Assembly (NCBI GenBank): GCA_019163375.1
Contig: JAFLKK010000004.1
Coordinates: forward strand, 808,094-840,481
Length of the DNA: 32,388 bases
Direction: 5' to 3'
Source: Paludibacter sp.
Lineage (GTDB): Bacteria > Bacteroidota > Bacteroidia > Bacteroidales > Paludibacteraceae
Shown: positions 8,368-16,259 of the stretch, piece after piece
Layout: the number at the start of each line of letters is the position of its first letter
How positions within the stretch are numbered: the first letter of the stretch is position 1
Program-made: the position numbers and the translations under genes
The notes under the pieces: generated by a model
Told to the model about the DNA's origin: nothing
Seen by the model: only the letters and a program-made list of their open reading frames with translations
The model's database searches: none

Positions 8368-8600
8368 AGTTAAACAAATGCGTAATGCAAATCCATAGTG
8401 TAATATGGCATAATAATTAGCACATAATTTAGATTATGGTTAGCAAATTTGAAGTGTGAGCAGTTTGGGTGTTTATTCTAGGTTTAATTTTAATAGGTGT
8501 GATTTGCATTATCCCTCGAAATTGAATTGTTTCATAGTGCTTTCTCATTTGTATTTTAATCAGAGGGATAATCATTTTAACCTAAACCTTACTTTTTTTT
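8368..8600 (+). ncRNA. Candidate structured RNA or regulatory leader
   Basis: Three inverted repeats lie between a consensus promoter and a T8 run: GTAATGCAAATC (8382-8393) with 8501-8512, ATTATCCCTC (8508-8517) with GAGGGATAAT (8563-8572), and AGGTTTA (8480-8486) with TAAACCT (8583-8589). The first two share 8508-8512, so full formation of one excludes part of the other. That resembles an attenuator or riboswitch layout, but no known family is recognised. It could also be an independent RNA ending at the T-run (about 8592-8600). Confidence 0.4.
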
Positions 8601-8634
8601 ATTTTATGTTTACTGTAACTTAATCTATGCTGCT

Positions 8635-8826
8635 ATGAAAAAACGCAAACTTTGTTGGACGTTGTTTACTGTTGGCCTTCTGGTTTTAATAATGCCGGGC
8701 TTCATCAACCACTTTACTGTGTTGTCGGACATTCTTTTTGATTATATGGCAGCAATGGGACTTGCACTAATTGTATCAACGCCTTTTGCAATGGTGGGGG
8801 ATGTGGTGAGTAAAAAACAAAAATAA
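8635..8826 (+). CDS. Small membrane protein, unrecognised
   Basis: The 63-residue product has a basic start (MKKRK), two hydrophobic segments (about residues 9-25 and 37-55) and a basic tail (VSKKQK), so two membrane spans with both ends inside are likely. I recognise no family. It is first in a row of three small genes with gaps of about 50 bases, and follows the structured leader and promoter near 8329. The size and composition are plausible for a real gene, but conservation would be needed to confirm it. Confidence 0.5.
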   Translation: MKKRKLCWTLFTVGLLVLIMPGFINHFTVLSDILFDYMAAMGLALIVSTPFAMVGDVVSKKQK

Positions 8827-8876
8827 AATTGTCCGTTTTTTGAAAAGGCAAAAATCACATCGGAAAATTTGAATCT

Positions 8877-9269
8877 ATGCATAATAATCTAATAAACCAT
8901 AGTTTTCTCAAAATGACTATATCTGAGAAAGTCCTTTTTGGAAGCAGAATCAGTACGTGTATGAGAGAGGCAGCCGACATCTTTAGGACGCCTATTGTTG
9001 ATCTTTCTGATCTGGATAAGATAATAAATCATATTGTAGCAAGTCTGATAACCCTCAATCACGAATCAAACGATAGTTTTCAAAGAGCACTTTTGTTTCA
9101 AGATGAGGCTCAATTGGATAAGTATTTAAGATTATTGGCACGGTATGTAGATCGTATTGCAAATGGCAATAAGTCCGTAGCTCAGAAAAGTGGTTTCTAT
9201 ATTGAAAATAAAACTCAGGTTTTAAATATGTACAATGTTTTCAATAGAGCCCGTATGTTTGTTCGTTAA
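8877..9269 (+). CDS. Small soluble protein, unrecognised
   Basis: The 130-residue product has no signal peptide or membrane segment and looks helical and mixed-charge (for example LSDLDKIINHIVASLITL and QLDKYLRLLARYVDRI). I recognise no domain or catalytic motif. M13 in KMTISEKVLFG is an alternative start. It sits 50 bases after the small membrane protein gene and 51 before another small gene, suggesting a common transcript. The function cannot be inferred from sequence alone. Confidence 0.6.
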   Translation: MHNNLINHSFLKMTISEKVLFGSRISTCMREAADIFRTPIVDLSDLDKIINHIVASLITLNHESNDSFQRALLFQDEAQLDKYLRLLARYVDRIANGNKSVAQKSGFYIENKTQVLNMYNVFNRARMFVR

Positions 9270-9320
9270 TGCCTTTTTTAGAAATTTGACAAATAGTTAT
9301 TTTACTCTTTTATACGGCTT

Positions 9321-9671
9321 ATGAACGAATATTTTAGACTTGATGACAGAGAATTTGACTTATGGCAGTCTAAATTTATTTCTTATGTAGAACATAAATG
9401 TAGAGAATGGGCAGTTTCGGTAGATAAGGTACAAGTCTTAATTATTTACCAAAGTAAATGGGGTGATATTTTTGAAAGTACGCTGCAAGATAAAGATCAG
9501 TATGATGCAGTCATAAGATTCGTAGAGAGATCTAAATATCAAAAAATGATAGAGAAATTTGTTCTTTGTTTGATAGATACTAATAAAAGTGCGAAAAGTG
9601 ATTTAGATATAAAAATTGTGGAATGGATAGAGGAAGCCATAACTGAAGCGAGACTGCTTGCCGAAATTTAA
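9321..9671 (+). CDS. Small acidic protein, unrecognised
   Basis: The 116-residue product is predicted to be soluble and helical, rich in aromatic and acidic residues (YFRLDDREFDLW near the start, IVEWIEEAITEARLLAEI at the end). No signal peptide, membrane span or known motif is visible. It is the third of three closely spaced small genes at 8635-9671. The preceding gene and this one both resemble small cytoplasmic partner proteins in size, but nothing in the sequence links them to a known system. Confidence 0.6.
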   Translation: MNEYFRLDDREFDLWQSKFISYVEHKCREWAVSVDKVQVLIIYQSKWGDIFESTLQDKDQYDAVIRFVERSKYQKMIEKFVLCLIDTNKSAKSDLDIKIVEWIEEAITEARLLAEI

Positions 9672-9880
9672 GTTGGGTGCAATCAGGTTATTGCTTTTAA
9701 TGGTCTAAGCTTAATATTATAGGATATTTTTATACTGTGCTCATTTATAGATGGATATATGCGCGATTCTGACTAATAATGAATTAATAGGGAAGGATTT
9801 AAATTAGGTAGTATAATGGTCTTGTAATAATCATTAGAGCGTTAGCAAGCTATATATGGTTATGATGATGTAGATGAAAG

Positions 9881-10321
9881 ATGGAAACAGCGAATAAATT
9901 TGGTTTCATTAGAATTGTTTTTGCCATTCTATTTTTTGGATCTATAACTAGTTGTCATATGGACGAATACCGTTTTCCGAGAATACCGATAGTAATGACT
10001 TCAATACCAGTTAGTGTTACAAGTAGTTCGGCAATGTGTGGTGGTAATATAACAACAGATTTTGGTTCCAAAGTGTTGTTTCGAGGGATTTGTTGGAGCT
10101 CCACTCATACTCCCACTGTAGGCGATAGCATTTCGTCAGATAGTTTTACATTCGTTGGTTCGGGTTTGGGAGAGTATACGAGTGTTTTGTCGGGGTTGAG
10201 TTCTAAAACAACTTATCATGTTCGGGCATATGCTGTAAATGCGAATGGAGTGGGTTATGGTAAAGCTATCTCATTTACGACGGATAGTATATCTGCAAAC
10301 GTAAAACAGACGAATGAATGA
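9881..10321 (+). CDS. Lipoprotein with one fibronectin type III-like domain
   Basis: A signal sequence ends in a lipobox-like GSITSC, with Cys25 as the likely lipidation site. The rest (about residues 38-135) is one fibronectin-like beta-sandwich of a kind common in Bacteroidota surface lipoproteins: KVLFRGICWSSTHTPTVGD, then GEYTSVLSGLSSKTTYHVRA, and YAVNANGVGYGKAISFTT. Such domains usually occur in tandem in larger proteins; here one copy forms a 146-residue protein. An outer-membrane or surface location is likely, and the binding partner is unknown. It lies 96 bases before the OmpA gene and may be cotranscribed with it. Confidence 0.7.
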   Translation: METANKFGFIRIVFAILFFGSITSCHMDEYRFPRIPIVMTSIPVSVTSSSAMCGGNITTDFGSKVLFRGICWSSTHTPTVGDSISSDSFTFVGSGLGEYTSVLSGLSSKTTYHVRAYAVNANGVGYGKAISFTTDSISANVKQTNE

Positions 10322-10417
10322 TAGTGTGTGTTTTTGTATTAAGTTGTTTGTTTCCAATAGACTGTTTTTTACGAAAGAAATTATTTTAGAGTTAAATTTA
10401 ATTATTAATAACAACAA

Positions 10418-11617
10418 ATGAAAAGTATGAAAAAAAAATTATTTAGTATTGTGCTATTGGTTAGTGCCACAATTTACACTTCGGCTCAAGTGGCAGGAAG
10501 TCAAAATCTAAAACCATCGGATCTTTCACATTGGTCGATTGCTGTCGGTGGAGGTGTTGATTATTATCGTGTAGCTCCGTCTGGAGAGGGTCACAAGAAT
10601 AACGCTAGTTGGGCTGCTCCTCGTATCTCTATCGAATACTCAGTTAATCCGTTGTTCGGTATTGGTGTTGATGGAGGATATTACGCTTATAACAGAAGCA
10701 CTGCTGTTGGTAACACCATCGATTTTACGGCTTATGCTTCAGCAAATTTATTTAATTTGTTATTACCTGAGCGTACAGGTTTCTGGGGAAAAGTGAATGT
10801 TTATGGTAATTTAGGAGCTGGTTTTGGTTTGTACCATTATAAACTTGCTGCTACAGGTCAATCTAATGACCGCGATTTTACTCCAGTGGCTACATTGGGT
10901 TTAAATGCTGAATATAATTTAAGCAAATCGTGGGCACTTGGTTTCGAAAGTCAATACAGAGCTTACACTAAAGAAAATTTAGGTGGTGCTTCGACTGCTC
11001 AATTAACGAATGACGCTTTGGTTGGTACACTTAGCTTCCGCTATAAATTTGGTGCCAACTCAAAAAATCATGCTAGAAACTTAACTGCAAATGAGTATTT
11101 CCCAAAATCAACTCCAACTGTTGTTGAGAAGGTTGTGAATACACCTTTCGATAACAAAGATGAATTGAACCGAATCAAAGCCGTTGAAGATCAAAATGCT
11201 GCTTTAAAAGCAAAATTACAAAAGTTGGAAGATGACCTTAATAATTTGAATTCAAAAGAAGGTGTTGATAATTCAAGTGTGAATGCTTCTTTCCAAAATA
11301 TTGAATTTGATACCAATTCGAGTAAATTGACTTCTGATTCTTATTCTACTCTGGATAAAATTGCATCTATCTTTAAAAATAACTCTAAATGGAAACAAAT
11401 TAGTGTTGTTGGTAATACAGATAATGTGGGTGATGAAGGGTACAACCAAAAATTATCTGAAAGTAGAGCAAAAGTGATTAAAGATTATCTAATTTCTAAA
11501 GGTGTTTCAGCTTCGGTAATTGATGCTGCTGGACATGGTGAAAATAATCCAATAGAATCAAATGCAACCGCTGAAGGTAGAGCAAAAAACAGACGCGTAG
11601 AATTCAGTGTAAAATAA
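10418..11617 (+). CDS. OmpA family outer-membrane protein (barrel, coiled coil, peptidoglycan-binding domain)
   Basis: The 399-residue protein has a signal peptide (MKSMKKKLFSIVLLVSATIYTSAQ), an N-terminal outer-membrane beta-barrel at about 30-215, a coiled coil at about 235-272 (DELNRIKAVEDQNAALKAKL), and an OmpA C-terminal domain at about 285-399. The peptidoglycan motif is present as NTDNVGDEGYNQKLSESRA, with Asn in place of the usual His, and ends with NRRVEFSV. OmpA proteins link the outer membrane to peptidoglycan and are often abundant. A perfect terminator follows, so it is last in its transcript. An alternative ATG lies three codons downstream. Confidence 0.92.
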   Translation: MKSMKKKLFSIVLLVSATIYTSAQVAGSQNLKPSDLSHWSIAVGGGVDYYRVAPSGEGHKNNASWAAPRISIEYSVNPLFGIGVDGGYYAYNRSTAVGNTIDFTAYASANLFNLLLPERTGFWGKVNVYGNLGAGFGLYHYKLAATGQSNDRDFTPVATLGLNAEYNLSKSWALGFESQYRAYTKENLGGASTAQLTNDALVGTLSFRYKFGANSKNHARNLTANEYFPKSTPTVVEKVVNTPFDNKDELNRIKAVEDQNAALKAKLQKLEDDLNNLNSKEGVDNSSVNASFQNIEFDTNSSKLTSDSYSTLDKIASIFKNNSKWKQISVVGNTDNVGDEGYNQKLSESRAKVIKDYLISKGVSASVIDAAGHGENNPIESNATAEGRAKNRRVEFSVK

Positions 11618-11626
11618 ATATAATGC

Positions 11627-11668
11627 AAAATAGAACCTGTATTATTCATACAGGTTCTATTTTTTTTT
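11627..11668 (+). terminator. Perfect terminator after the OmpA gene
   Basis: AAAATAGAACCTGTAT (11627-11642) pairs perfectly with 11648-11663 over a 5-nt loop, and the T-run continues to 11668. The stem begins 9 bases after the OmpA stop. A-tract symmetry would let it act on the other strand too, but no minus-strand gene is near. Confidence 0.9.
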
Positions 11669-11828
11669 ATAAAACAGTCTTTTGCTAATGACATAAGAAG
11701 CTTATAGATGTCTGAGGTTGTTTGAAAATCGATAAGCAGTGTATTTTACCTGAGAATATATTTTAGATAGTTTGACTAATTAAATACGCTTAAAGGTAAT
11801 TCCGGAAATAATCACTAAACTAAATACA

Positions 11829-12584
11829 ATGAAAACTTTTCGTCAAAAAGCGACTCTAACTATCGGTATTGTTACTATTTTAATTGGTTCTGCCTATTCT
11901 CAAACAAGTGAAACTCTGATAGGAAAGTCAGATTCTATTTCACAGCAAATACAGACTTACAACCGGGATGCAGTTTTATATCGCTGGGATACCCCGGATT
12001 TACAACCCATAGATATAGATGTTGTCAGACAACAAAAAAGAGATAGTGAAAGCTATCTTGTTGATTTAGAATTGTTGGGTGACAAGTTGAAAAGCAATAG
12101 AAAGGAATTAAAGGTTCTTATGGATCAGGTAAATGTTGAAAACAAAAAGCTTGATAATGAGTTGAAAATGTCATCTCAAAAAAATAAATTCAATAGAGAA
12201 GATGAGAAGCTTCAAAAGGAAGAGAAGAAATTAAGAGCTAAAGAGTTGAATGCATTGAAAAAAGAGAGAAATGAATTCAAGAAGAACTCGGTAGAATTAG
12301 ATTTAATTCAGAAAGATATTAGGTATAAGCAATTTAGTGAACGAGAGAATAAGATACTTGATGCGGATGATAATTGGAACAAGAGGAGGGAGGTTTTAAG
12401 AGACAAACAGCATTTACAACTGCAAGTTGATACAAAGCTAGAGGATAGAAAACAAGAGATTAAGAGGAGGATTAAAGAGTTGGATCAACAACGTGAAATT
12501 TTAGATATAAAAGAAAAACAACTTAACATTGAAAAGCAACAAATTAAGTTAGAGATAAAAAAAGCCAAAACGCTTATACATTAG
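11829..12584 (+). CDS. Exported long coiled-coil protein, unrecognised family
   Basis: The 251-residue product has a signal peptide (MKTFRQKATLTIGIVTILIGSAYSQ), a short linker with YNRDAVLYRWDTPDLQPI, and then an almost continuous, very charged coiled coil from about residue 70 to 248, rich in Lys, Glu and Arg with heptad patterns (KEEKKLRAKELNALKKERNE and similar). No lipobox is seen. It should be periplasmic or attached to the envelope. It is flanked by two OmpA-domain proteins, suggesting an envelope scaffold, but no catalytic or binding motif can be named. The preceding perfect terminator means it has its own promoter. Confidence 0.7.
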   Translation: MKTFRQKATLTIGIVTILIGSAYSQTSETLIGKSDSISQQIQTYNRDAVLYRWDTPDLQPIDIDVVRQQKRDSESYLVDLELLGDKLKSNRKELKVLMDQVNVENKKLDNELKMSSQKNKFNREDEKLQKEEKKLRAKELNALKKERNEFKKNSVELDLIQKDIRYKQFSERENKILDADDNWNKRREVLRDKQHLQLQVDTKLEDRKQEIKRRIKELDQQREILDIKEKQLNIEKQQIKLEIKKAKTLIH

Positions 12585-12851
12585 TGGCGATCGTTTAATC
12601 AGAAGAATGCCTGAAACCTGAGAAACAAATGGCGGAAAAAAAATATACGAACAAGAATATAAAAAGAATTATTGGTTGGCCCATTATCTATCACAAAGGC
12701 TATAGCGGACAATACGCATACCTATAATAGTTGATGTGGTTTAGATGTGTTTATTGCAATGGGTTGAATAGCAATTGACTGTGGATGATTTAATTGTGAG
12801 CGTTGCTCTTTTTTATACTTAATATGAGATAATATAATCTTTAAACTATAA

Positions 12852-13550
12852 ATGGAAAAACGATATTGCTTAATAGCTGGTTTGCTCATCTTCACTTTTG
12901 TAATTCATGGCTGTCGTTCCTTAAGTAATCCATCAAGGGTAGAGATGCCCGATTCAGGTTCCCGTACAGTAGTTGTTTCACCCTGGGTTCGTCAGCCAGT
13001 TGGAATGGATAAAACAAAATCAATAATTGGTTTCGGGACTGATTCAATTGTTGATGTTTACGCAGAAATAATCATTGGACGAAAGATGAATAAGCTAGCA
13101 GCTCAGGTAGCAACAATTGAAGGAGCAAGAGTGGATACAATGCGAGACGCCAGCCATCTTAAAGCACTACTAGTCACTTTTGATTCAGGAATCTTGTTTC
13201 CGATAGGTGAGAGCACATTAAATTCTAAATCTAAGACTGCGTTGGTCAATCTCGCTGAAATATTGGTTTCTAATCCGACATTGGATATTTCAATTACAGG
13301 GCACACCGATAGTCAGGGGATAATAGCTGTAAACCAGAAGCTATCCAAAGCCAGAGCCCAATCTGTAGCTGATTTTCTACAATCCCAGAGCGTGGCTGCA
13401 AGTCAGTTGAAAGAGATCATTGGGAAAGATTCTTCTGCGCCATTGAGAGATAATAATACTTCAATTGGTCGGGCGGTAAATCGTAGAGTGGAGGTGTATC
13501 TGTATGCGAGTAAACAAATGATTGAAGAAGCTCAGCAATTGGCAAAATAA
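12852..13550 (+). CDS. OmpA-domain lipoprotein (Pal-like)
   Basis: The signal sequence ends with FVIHGC, so Cys21 is the probable lipidated residue. A region of low similarity follows to about residue 105, with an alanine-rich MNKLAAQVATIEGA helix. An OmpA C-terminal domain at about 108-220 has FDSGILFPIGESTL, the peptidoglycan motif GHTDSQGIIAVNQKLSKARA and the closing NRRVEVYL. This type anchors the outer membrane to peptidoglycan. It lacks a barrel, and so differs from the OmpA at 10418. It is not in a Tol-Pal cluster, so I do not call it Pal. The 267-base gap before it has no clear promoter. Confidence 0.88.
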   Translation: MEKRYCLIAGLLIFTFVIHGCRSLSNPSRVEMPDSGSRTVVVSPWVRQPVGMDKTKSIIGFGTDSIVDVYAEIIIGRKMNKLAAQVATIEGARVDTMRDASHLKALLVTFDSGILFPIGESTLNSKSKTALVNLAEILVSNPTLDISITGHTDSQGIIAVNQKLSKARAQSVADFLQSQSVAASQLKEIIGKDSSAPLRDNNTSIGRAVNRRVEVYLYASKQMIEEAQQLAK

Positions 13551-13775
13551 ATAATTCGGTCAAATTTAGTGAAATAGGATATTCGTACTTTTTATTATTG
13601 GCTTAAATTTCACAAATATTGTATGGGTCTGTTCTAGGCTCGGAGTAATGGAAAATAGTTTTATAGACCTTAGTTTTACTTATTGTAAAATGGAGATAGG
13701 ACTTCAGAATAAATCGGTCAATGTTACATTAAATATTATATTTCAATCTATTCATAAAAATTAAAAAACAGAACG

Positions 13776-14474
13776 ATGAAAAAGTTAATTGCAGAGTTTA
13801 TTGGAACCATGTGGTTGGTTATAGGAGGTTGTGGAAGTGCGATTTTTGCGGCAGCTTATCCTGGTCTCGGAATTGGTTTTGCGGGTGTTTCTCTCGCGTT
13901 TGGGCTTACTGTATTGACAATGGTATACGCTATTGGTCCAATATCAGGTTGTCATTTAAATCCGGCAGTATCAGTAGGTCTTTGGGCCGGTGGTCGGTTT
14001 GATAAGAAATTACTTTTGCCATACATTCTGGCTCAGGTACTGGGTGCGTTAGTTGGAGCATTGATACTCTTTTTGATCGCTAATGGAAAATCGGGATTTG
14101 ATATAGGTAATTTTGCTGCAAATGGTTATGGTCAGAATTCGCCGGGAAATTACAGTTTGTCATCGGCTTTTGTAACAGAGGTTGTGTTGACGTTTATGTT
14201 TCTTTTTGTGATTATGGGAGCAACGCATCCAAAGGCTCCTAAAGGATTTGCGGGAATAGCGATAGGCCTGGCATTGACTCTTATTCATTTGATAAGTATA
14301 CCAATAACAAATACTTCTGTTAATCCAGCAAGAAGTACTAGTCAGGCATTTTTTGCCGGTGAAGGTTACATGCTACAATTGTGGCTTTTTTGGATAGCTC
14401 CTATCGTCGGTGCTATTTTGGCGGGAGTCGTTTTTAAATATATTGCATCAAATGCCGATGCTGACGAAGAATAA
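13776..14474 (+). CDS. aqpZ: Aquaporin Z
   Basis: This 232-residue MIP-family channel has six membrane segments and two NPA motifs: HLNPAVSVG (62-64) and VNPARSTS (183-185). The selectivity-filter residues Phe42, His171, Thr180 and Arg186 match those of water-specific AqpZ (Phe, His, Thr, Arg), which argues against a glycerol facilitator. It moves water across the inner membrane. It follows two OmpA-domain genes and precedes a PAS/helix-turn-helix regulator 81 bases downstream, which could respond to envelope or osmotic state, though this is only inferred from position. The acidic tail NADADEE is cytoplasmic. Confidence 0.95.
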   Translation: MKKLIAEFIGTMWLVIGGCGSAIFAAAYPGLGIGFAGVSLAFGLTVLTMVYAIGPISGCHLNPAVSVGLWAGGRFDKKLLLPYILAQVLGALVGALILFLIANGKSGFDIGNFAANGYGQNSPGNYSLSSAFVTEVVLTFMFLFVIMGATHPKAPKGFAGIAIGLALTLIHLISIPITNTSVNPARSTSQAFFAGEGYMLQLWLFWIAPIVGAILAGVVFKYIASNADADEE

Positions 14475-14555
14475 AGGCAATTAAATAGCATAATTCCAGC
14501 TAGGAATGTGTGTTGTTTGATAGAATAGAATAATGTCATTTTTCAATATAGTGTC

Positions 14556-15290
14556 ATGTATAAAAATGTTACAATTGTTGATGGAGTAGAAGTGATGATG
14601 ATAATGTTGGATTCGTTACCAATTTGCAGTGTTGTATTTGATGATAATGCTAAACTGATTAAGATTAACAAACCTGCGCAAAATCTACTTCGTGTTAAAT
14701 CAGCGGAAGATTGTTTAGGAAATGAAGCTCAATTTTTTCCGGAAATAGAGGATTTACATGAAGTAATTAAGCTTCTCAAAAGAGGAAATGATGTTACTGA
14801 GCAGAGAATAGTTTTGAGATGTTTGGATGGCGCTTTTGCTCAGGTTGCATTTAATGCGTGCATGTTGTATGGCGAAAGCAAAGTTTTTTTATTTCAGTTC
14901 TATAAGATAATGCCGGCTACAAATTATGATTTTCAGTTTTTGACTAGTGTTGCTCATGAAGAAATAAAAAAGATATTAGATGGTCACAACTACGTGACTA
15001 ACGATATATCAAATAGTCTTATTCCAAAGGTGCTGGTAAGTAACTCATTAGAAAGTAGATTGTTTGCTGATATTACGAATCAGGTATTGCAATGCAGATT
15101 TCCAAATTTGACCAATAATGAGGTAATTGTATGTGGTTTAATAGCTTCGCGATTGTCGATAGAGGAGATTGCAGAGTTGACAAATAAGGTTCCTACGAAT
15201 ATAAGATGTGTAATATATAGGATTCTAAGAAAACTAGAGCTTAAATCAACCAGAGCTTTATATGATAAAATGGTTGCTGAAACCGAGTGA
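14556..15290 (+). CDS. PAS-domain LuxR-type helix-turn-helix regulator
   Basis: The 244-residue product has a PAS-like fold at about residues 15-110 (LDSLPICSVVFDDNAKLIKI, ending with KVFLFQFYKI). A linker of about 65 residues follows, then a helix-turn-helix at about 180-240: FPNLTNNEVIVCGLIASRLS, IEEIAELTNKVPTNIRCVIYRILRKLEL in two helices. It is soluble, unlike the two membrane regulators at 5611 and 6584, although the DNA-binding module belongs to the same broad class. A one-component sensor of a small ligand or redox state is inferred. M14 or M15 are possible later starts. A very strong terminator follows 61 bases later. Confidence 0.75.
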   Translation: MYKNVTIVDGVEVMMIMLDSLPICSVVFDDNAKLIKINKPAQNLLRVKSAEDCLGNEAQFFPEIEDLHEVIKLLKRGNDVTEQRIVLRCLDGAFAQVAFNACMLYGESKVFLFQFYKIMPATNYDFQFLTSVAHEEIKKILDGHNYVTNDISNSLIPKVLVSNSLESRLFADITNQVLQCRFPNLTNNEVIVCGLIASRLSIEEIAELTNKVPTNIRCVIYRILRKLELKSTRALYDKMVAETE

Positions 15291-15351
15291 GGGTGGAGGT
15301 GCGCGAAATAACTAATCTGCACCAGCAGTACTCATATCGAATTTTGAAGTC

Positions 15352-15405
15352 ATAAAACACAAAAACCGCAGTTCCCATTTGGGAACTGCGGTTTTTGTGT
15401 TTTAT
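15352..15405. terminator. 25-bp perfect bidirectional terminator
   Basis: The arms 15352-15376 and 15381-15405 are perfectly complementary across the loop ATTT. The A-rich left end and T-rich right end (GCGGTTTTTGTGTTTTAT) make it work in both directions. It separates the PAS regulator from the GIY-YIG/repeat region. Confidence 0.9.
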
Positions 15406-15888
15406 AGCAATAGTTCATTAGAATGCTGACCAGGTTTGCGACCAGTGCGTTTTCATATTTACTCGTAAAACGCTGACAAGGGCTGAGATCGCTGTCAGGT
15501 TTTCTGAGGAGAGAGGAGGACGGAAATCTTGTGGCTCCGATATGAAATGGAAATGAAGAAATCTGACCTTTATCCATCTACTGACGTATACTTCCTCGCG
15601 ATACATCGGGATGTCCCACTCTCAGAAAGAACAACTGTATTCGGAAAAGTGTGGGTTGGAGGAAATTTTTTTATTTTGAATTCTCAACTACTGCTTTGAT
15701 TCAGAGATGAATTTGATTAAATGTAAATCATCTCATACTTCTCGGGTGTCCACTTTCAAGGATCCGACCGACGGGGGAGGGGTTAATAGTGGATAATTCC
15801 GACTACACACTGCCTTGAAGAGAAGAAAAATAGGATTCAGACACTGAAAATAATTTGACAAATCGGTACTTAGTTAAAAAGGATTGTG

Positions 15889-15896
15889 TAACTTTG
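15889..15896 (+). promoter_or_regulatory. -7 box candidate for the GIY-YIG gene
   Basis: TAACTTTG matches TAnnTTTG about 55 bases before the GIY-YIG start. A TTTG at 15854-15857 is too far (31 bases) to be a normal -33 box, so this is a weak call. Confidence 0.3.
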
Positions 15897-15950
15897 AGGC
15901 TGAAAAAAGAACAAATCATTTTCATAATCAGGATATGAAAGGATGGATGT

Positions 15951-16259
15951 ATGTATATATTACTTTGCGCTAATGGTCAATATTATACCGGCAGCACAAA
16001 TGATCTTGAAAGAAGATTGGCACAGCACCAAATGGGTGAAGGTGCAAACTTCACCAGGAAACATTTACCTGTAAAGTTGGTCTATTTTGAAGAGTTCCAT
16101 CTGGTGAGTGATGCTTTCTACAGAGAGAAACAAGTGCAGGGATGGAGCAGAGCAAAAAAGGAAGCGCTGATAAATGGAGACAGGAATAAATTGCATGAGT
16201 TGGCTGAGTGCAAGAATTTGTCTTCGTTTCGACTACGCTCAACGAACAACGAAGAATAA
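15951..16259 (+). CDS. GIY-YIG nuclease superfamily protein (UPF0213-like)
   Basis: The 102-residue protein is a single GIY-YIG domain: MYILLCANGQYYTGSTNDLE gives the two core strands (YIL at 2-4, YYTG at 11-14), with conserved Arg21/Arg22 and Glu59 in FYREKQVQGW, the usual metal-binding Glu. Small stand-alone members are common, and their cellular role is poorly known. An ATG at 15935 starts MKGWMYV, close to how I recall related proteins beginning, but an ATGT-ATGT tandem at about 15947-15954 puts it out of frame, so translation likely starts at 15951. The last residues (SFRLRSTNNEE) are encoded by the first copy of the repeat element described for 16223-16452, so gene and repeat overlap. 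Confidence 0.85.
   Translation: MYILLCANGQYYTGSTNDLERRLAQHQMGEGANFTRKHLPVKLVYFEEFHLVSDAFYREKQVQGWSRAKKEALINGDRNKLHELAECKNLSSFRLRSTNNEE

Larger units (their letters stand above)
7496..8634. other. 1.14-kb region without a convincing gene
   Basis: Small frames exist but lack coding character; one on the minus strand (8174-8377) runs straight through the perfect terminator stem. Real structure includes a hairpin at 7691-7718, a perfect terminator at 8287-8331, a promoter at 8329-8361 and nested inverted repeats at 8382-8589. A TAAATTTG box at 8102-8109 lacks a good partner. The region 7750-8100 shows nothing I can interpret. Confidence 0.7.
15291..15950. other. 660-base intergenic region
   Basis: After the bidirectional terminator (15352-15405), positions 15406-15880 contain no convincing coding frame. 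The minus-strand frames there end in or near the terminator and have no recognisable domain. Composition is less AT-rich than the flanks, so decayed or transferred sequence is possible. An isolated TAACTTTG box at 15889-15896 is the only promoter hint. Confidence 0.6.

Noticed and set aside
8174-8377. Minus-strand 67-residue frame
   Set aside because: It crosses the perfect terminator stem and the promoter and has no protein signature.
14503-14517. Short inverted repeat after aqpZ (ATTCC/GGAAT)
   Set aside because: Five base pairs without a T-run; not enough for a terminator.
15350-15606. Two overlapping minus-strand frames
   Set aside because: They run into the 25-bp terminator stem and have no signal, domain or usable context.
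15746-15761. GTGTCCACTTTCAAGG, reminiscent of insertion-sequence ends
   Set aside because: No matching inverted copy, target duplication or transposase remnant was found nearby.
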